7,378 nt of DNA, from NCBI GenBank assembly GCA_017991025.1, contig JAGNMT010000171.1, positions 1 to 7,378 of the forward strand, given 5' to 3'. The position numbers and the translations under genes are program-made. Every line of letters starts with the position of its first letter. Position 1 is the stretch's first letter. The stretch comes from Verrucomicrobiales bacterium (lineage in GTDB: Bacteria; Verrucomicrobiota; Verrucomicrobiia; Verrucomicrobiales; DEV007). A model generated the notes under the pieces. That model was not told the DNA's origin and ran no database searches. It saw nothing but the letters and a program-made list of their open reading frames with translations. Below are positions 5,583 through 7,378 of the stretch, in pieces.

Positions 5583-5868
5583 TCCCCCTCACACCGAAAC
5601 CGTCACCCCCCTCCACCGGCGAGCAATCGCCGCTGATCTCCTCCGTCCCATCCAAGAACCGCGCCCGGTATTCCCGCCCTTCGGTCCGACCGCGGACGGC
5701 GAGGGGGCGGGTGTCGCGCAGGGTGGCTGCCACGCAGACCGGCTGCCGAGGATACCGATCTCTTCCCAATCGCCCTGGCCGCAGCGGCTCTCGACGAGGG
5801 GTCCGGCGCATGGCCCCGGCGTTTCCCGCGCACGATCACGATCCGGGCATCGCCCGGTCGAGCGAAAG
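5583..5868 (-). repeat. Dispersed repeat copy C
   Basis: This is the third copy, running from CCCCCTCACACCGAAACCGTC to CGGTCGAGCGAAAG; it shares the outer parts of copy A that are missing from B. It has extra bases relative to B (a C-run insertion near 5610 and an insertion around 5727-5745, CCACGCAGACCGGCTG), which break the minus-strand reading frame into pieces such as LRDTRPLAVRGRTEGREY and EISGDCSPVEG. It lies 41 bp after the toxin gene. Confidence 0.7.
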
Positions 5869-5881
5869 TTACAACGAGTTT

Positions 5882-6043
5882 ATGGGGACCGCGAAAAAAG
5901 GATTGACGCACTATTGGGTCCTCGAAGAAAAAGGAATCCGTGAAAGCAGGGGGAATTTTAAAGCAGTTAGCAAAGATGAATGGGAAACTTCGATTTCTGT
6001 GCCTGGACCTTCGGGATCTGACGCCACTTGCGAACTCCTGTAA
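5882..6043 (+). CDS. Small hypothetical ORF, possibly a gene fragment
   Basis: ATG 5882 opens a 53-residue frame with protein-like, charged sequence: MGTAKKGLTHYWVLEEKGIR followed by ESRGNFKAVSKDEWETSISV. The N-terminal 40 residues look like a genuine beta/alpha protein piece, but the tail PGPSGSDATCELL looks random and overlaps the following exported protein by 68 bp in another frame. The frame begins directly after repeat C. I do not recognise the family; it may be the surviving start of a gene truncated by rearrangement. Confidence 0.3.
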   Translation: MGTAKKGLTHYWVLEEKGIRESRGNFKAVSKDEWETSISVPGPSGSDATCELL

Positions 6044-7019
6044 GGGCTGGGGTAGGCAGGTTCTTCCCTTTGGTTCGAGGACATTCCTTCTGGCCGCCTT
6101 TTTCCTTTTCGGCCGCCATATCCCGGTTTGTGCACAAGAGGCGGGTCAAACCTCCGCGGTGACACTGAGCAATTTGTCCCGGGACCATGTCGAAATCCGC
6201 ATCTTCCGCGGCTCTGAAGGTGCCAGAAATGAGAGGGTGCCGGCGTCCACGACGAGGGTGATTCAAGTCCCGAAAGGGCTGTTTACAGTCTTCGGGCGCT
6301 TCGGCACGGTGAACGATGTCGATACCACGGAGGACTCGATCTGGATGTTTTCCAAGGAAGAGAGCCCCACTGCAGGTGATGCGCCTGTGTTGACCTTTGG
6401 CCGCATCCCGATGTGGGGATTTCGTGACTGGACTAGCGGTGACGGTCGATCCGTCAGGGCGACGATGCTGTATGTCGAAGGCGGGAATGTCACGCTTCAA
6501 CGCGGTGATGGAACGGTGTTTGCGGTGCCTGTCGGAAAGCTCTCCGCTGACAGCCAAGCGGTGGTAATGAGCGAGAACGCGGGCGGCGGGGACCTGGCAA
6601 AACGCGCTTCGAAACTCGGAGAGGCGTTTTTGCTCGTCGGTCGGTGGCTAAATTTGCAGCAGGATCCTAAAACAACCCTCAACGATCCCGCAGCGATCAA
6701 GATCATGAACGAAACGATCGTGAATGAGGCTTTATTCACTGCCTGGCCCAAAGCGGTCAGTCGGTTCGGGAAAGAGGTTGCGAACGTCCGATACCTGACC
6801 CTCGAGATTGAAAAGAAGCCGAGCTTTGTCGAAGTTCGCCGCATTCTCGGATCGCCTGATTCCGTTGAGACGGAGAAGGGAGTCACGTGGTGCATATACG
6901 GGTGGGCCCACTTCGGCGTCGCAAACGGGATGGTTGTTCGTCTGCGCGGCGATTGCAGAGCCAGCACTGAACCTAAGGCCAGAACCGCTCCTTCGGCGGG
7001 AAGTGAGCCGGGGGCCTAG
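5976..7019 (+). CDS. Exported SHD1-domain protein with C-terminal SmpA/BamE-like module
   Basis: This protein has 347 residues from ATG 5976; an in-frame GTG at 5940 would add 12. A basic N-region of about 35 residues precedes the hydrophobic stretch TFLLAAFFLF (about 37-46), with a likely cut near VCAQ-E (about 54), so it is probably secreted to the periplasm or beyond through a long signal peptide. Residues about 60-130 are beta-rich without recognised family. Residues about 146-197 (WGFRDWTSGDGRSVRATMLY, VEGGNVTLQRGDGTVFAVPV, KLSADSQAVV) match SHD1, a small SH3-like module common in planctomycete and verrucomicrobial exported proteins. Residues about 281-327 (SFVEVRRILGSPDSVETEKG, TWCIYGWAHFGVANGMVVRL) resemble the SmpA/BamE fold. 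The last about 12 residues run into short repeat sequence (CTTCGGCGGGAAG) and may not be original. Function is unknown. Confidence 0.75.
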   Translation: MNGKLRFLCLDLRDLTPLANSCKGWGRQVLPFGSRTFLLAAFFLFGRHIPVCAQEAGQTSAVTLSNLSRDHVEIRIFRGSEGARNERVPASTTRVIQVPKGLFTVFGRFGTVNDVDTTEDSIWMFSKEESPTAGDAPVLTFGRIPMWGFRDWTSGDGRSVRATMLYVEGGNVTLQRGDGTVFAVPVGKLSADSQAVVMSENAGGGDLAKRASKLGEAFLLVGRWLNLQQDPKTTLNDPAAIKIMNETIVNEALFTAWPKAVSRFGKEVANVRYLTLEIEKKPSFVEVRRILGSPDSVETEKGVTWCIYGWAHFGVANGMVVRLRGDCRASTEPKARTAPSAGSEPGA

Positions 7020-7230
7020 AAATGGAGCCCGTGCAGTGAAATCTTGAGGTGGGGTCAGAGATGTAAAAAGAAAGGGGAAACGGGGGAAACGAGAAACGGC
7101 GGTCAGGCTCCAAATTCCGTATTTCACTGAACCCCCTCCGACTCCGGGCCTTCGGCGGGAAGCGAGCGAGAGGATAAAAAAGGCGATTTCCTGGCAGTAG
7201 TCCGGCGTGATGAAGGAGTTGCACGGATAG
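7020..7230. repeat. Short repeat debris downstream of the SHD1 gene
   Basis: No gene is visible. At about 7051-7070 GGGGTCAGAGATGTAAAAAG and at 7100-7110 GCGGTCAGGCTCC are of the GGGTCAG type that also opens repeats A and B. At 7134-7165 CTCCGACTCCGGGCCTTCGG and the following bases repeat the unit at about 1655-1685 almost exactly. A related CTTCGGCGGGAAG lies at 6991-7003, at the end of the SHD1 gene. Such motifs often flank REP-associated transposase genes, but no transposase is present here. Confidence 0.45.
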
Positions 7231-7378
7231 CTAAAACTGATGAGCGTATTGATCGCTATTTCCATCGAGCGCGATGCCGTCATGAAAGGTAACCTCAAAC
7301 ACCACCAGGCCACTCCCGGCAGTGGGACCCCATCCACGAGGAAGCGGGATCACTCGTTTGCATTCCTCGCACTGGCAT
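7231..7378 (-). CDS. Possible C-terminal end of a gene entering from the right (partial)
   Basis: The minus strand has an open frame of 48 codons from the right edge to a TAG at 7233-7231: CQCEECKRVIPLPRGWGPTA then GSGLVVFEVTFHDGIALDGN and SDQYAHQF. The CxCxxC cluster could be a metal-binding knuckle. The opposite strand is also open from ATG 7239 or ATG 7282 to the edge (MKGNLKHHQATPGSGTPSTR and on, ending FAFLALA, with higher third-position GC and a possible signal peptide start). Only one of these is likely real and the window cannot decide. Confidence 0.25.
   Translation of the reverse strand, partial: CQCEECKRVIPLPRGWGPTAGSGLVVFEVTFHDGIALDGNSDQYAHQF

Noticed and set aside
1271..5868. 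CRISPR array
   Set aside because: The repeats are only three, 240-310 bp long and kilobases apart with genes between.
6732..7337. 201-codon minus frame
   Set aside because: Most of it is antisense to the SHD1 gene, the rest repeat debris; no coherent domain.

Overview
The window is a high-GC bacterial segment. A secreted SHD1-domain protein, a secreted caspase-like protein with tandem Tudor/agenet-like repeats, a DUF2089/Yip1-like operon and weak Shine-Dalgarno signals together suggest Verrucomicrobiota or a related PVC lineage. This is inferred from domain flavour, not from a marker gene. The segment looks accessory: about a third of it is mobile or repeated DNA, and several genes are broken or have repeat-derived ends.

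Layout. At 1-656 (minus strand) lies the 5' part of a group II intron: its 5' end at about 656, RNA domains upstream of the ORF, and the first 90 residues of its reverse transcriptase, which runs off the left edge. The intron sits exactly against a TTGT 5' exon, which is one edge of an attC-like hairpin (657-778). This matches the known habit of group IIC-attC introns, which insert into the bottom strand of integron attC sites. An ankyrin-repeat gene (797-1360, plus) follows immediately, as a cassette gene would, but its C-terminus is overwritten by a dispersed repeat.

At 1271-1580, 4485-4722 and 5583-5868 lie three copies, in the same orientation, of a repeat that reads on the minus strand as the C-terminal end of a beta-rich extracellular-type domain. 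Copies B and C bracket a UPF0175/DUF3368 antitoxin-toxin pair (4800-5541). A fourth short piece of the same repeat is split at 3097/3246 by a 148-bp MITE-like element with perfect 16-bp terminal inverted repeats and a 4-bp target duplication.

At 1862-2980 (plus) is the secreted caspase-fold protein with an EF-hand-like loop and two C-terminal SH3/Tudor-like repeats. At 3458-4381 (minus) a DUF2089 zinc-ribbon/HTH regulator and a five-helix Yip1-like membrane protein form an operon with an AT-rich promoter region. At 5976-7019 (plus) is an exported SHD1 protein with a C-terminal SmpA/BamE-like beta module. The right end (7020-7378) holds short repeat debris and an unresolved partial ORF.

The parts seem to be linked mainly by insertion history (integron cassette, retroelement, MITE, dispersed repeats). 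Only the TA pair and the DUF2089 operon are convincing co-functional units. No tRNA, rRNA or CRISPR array was seen.
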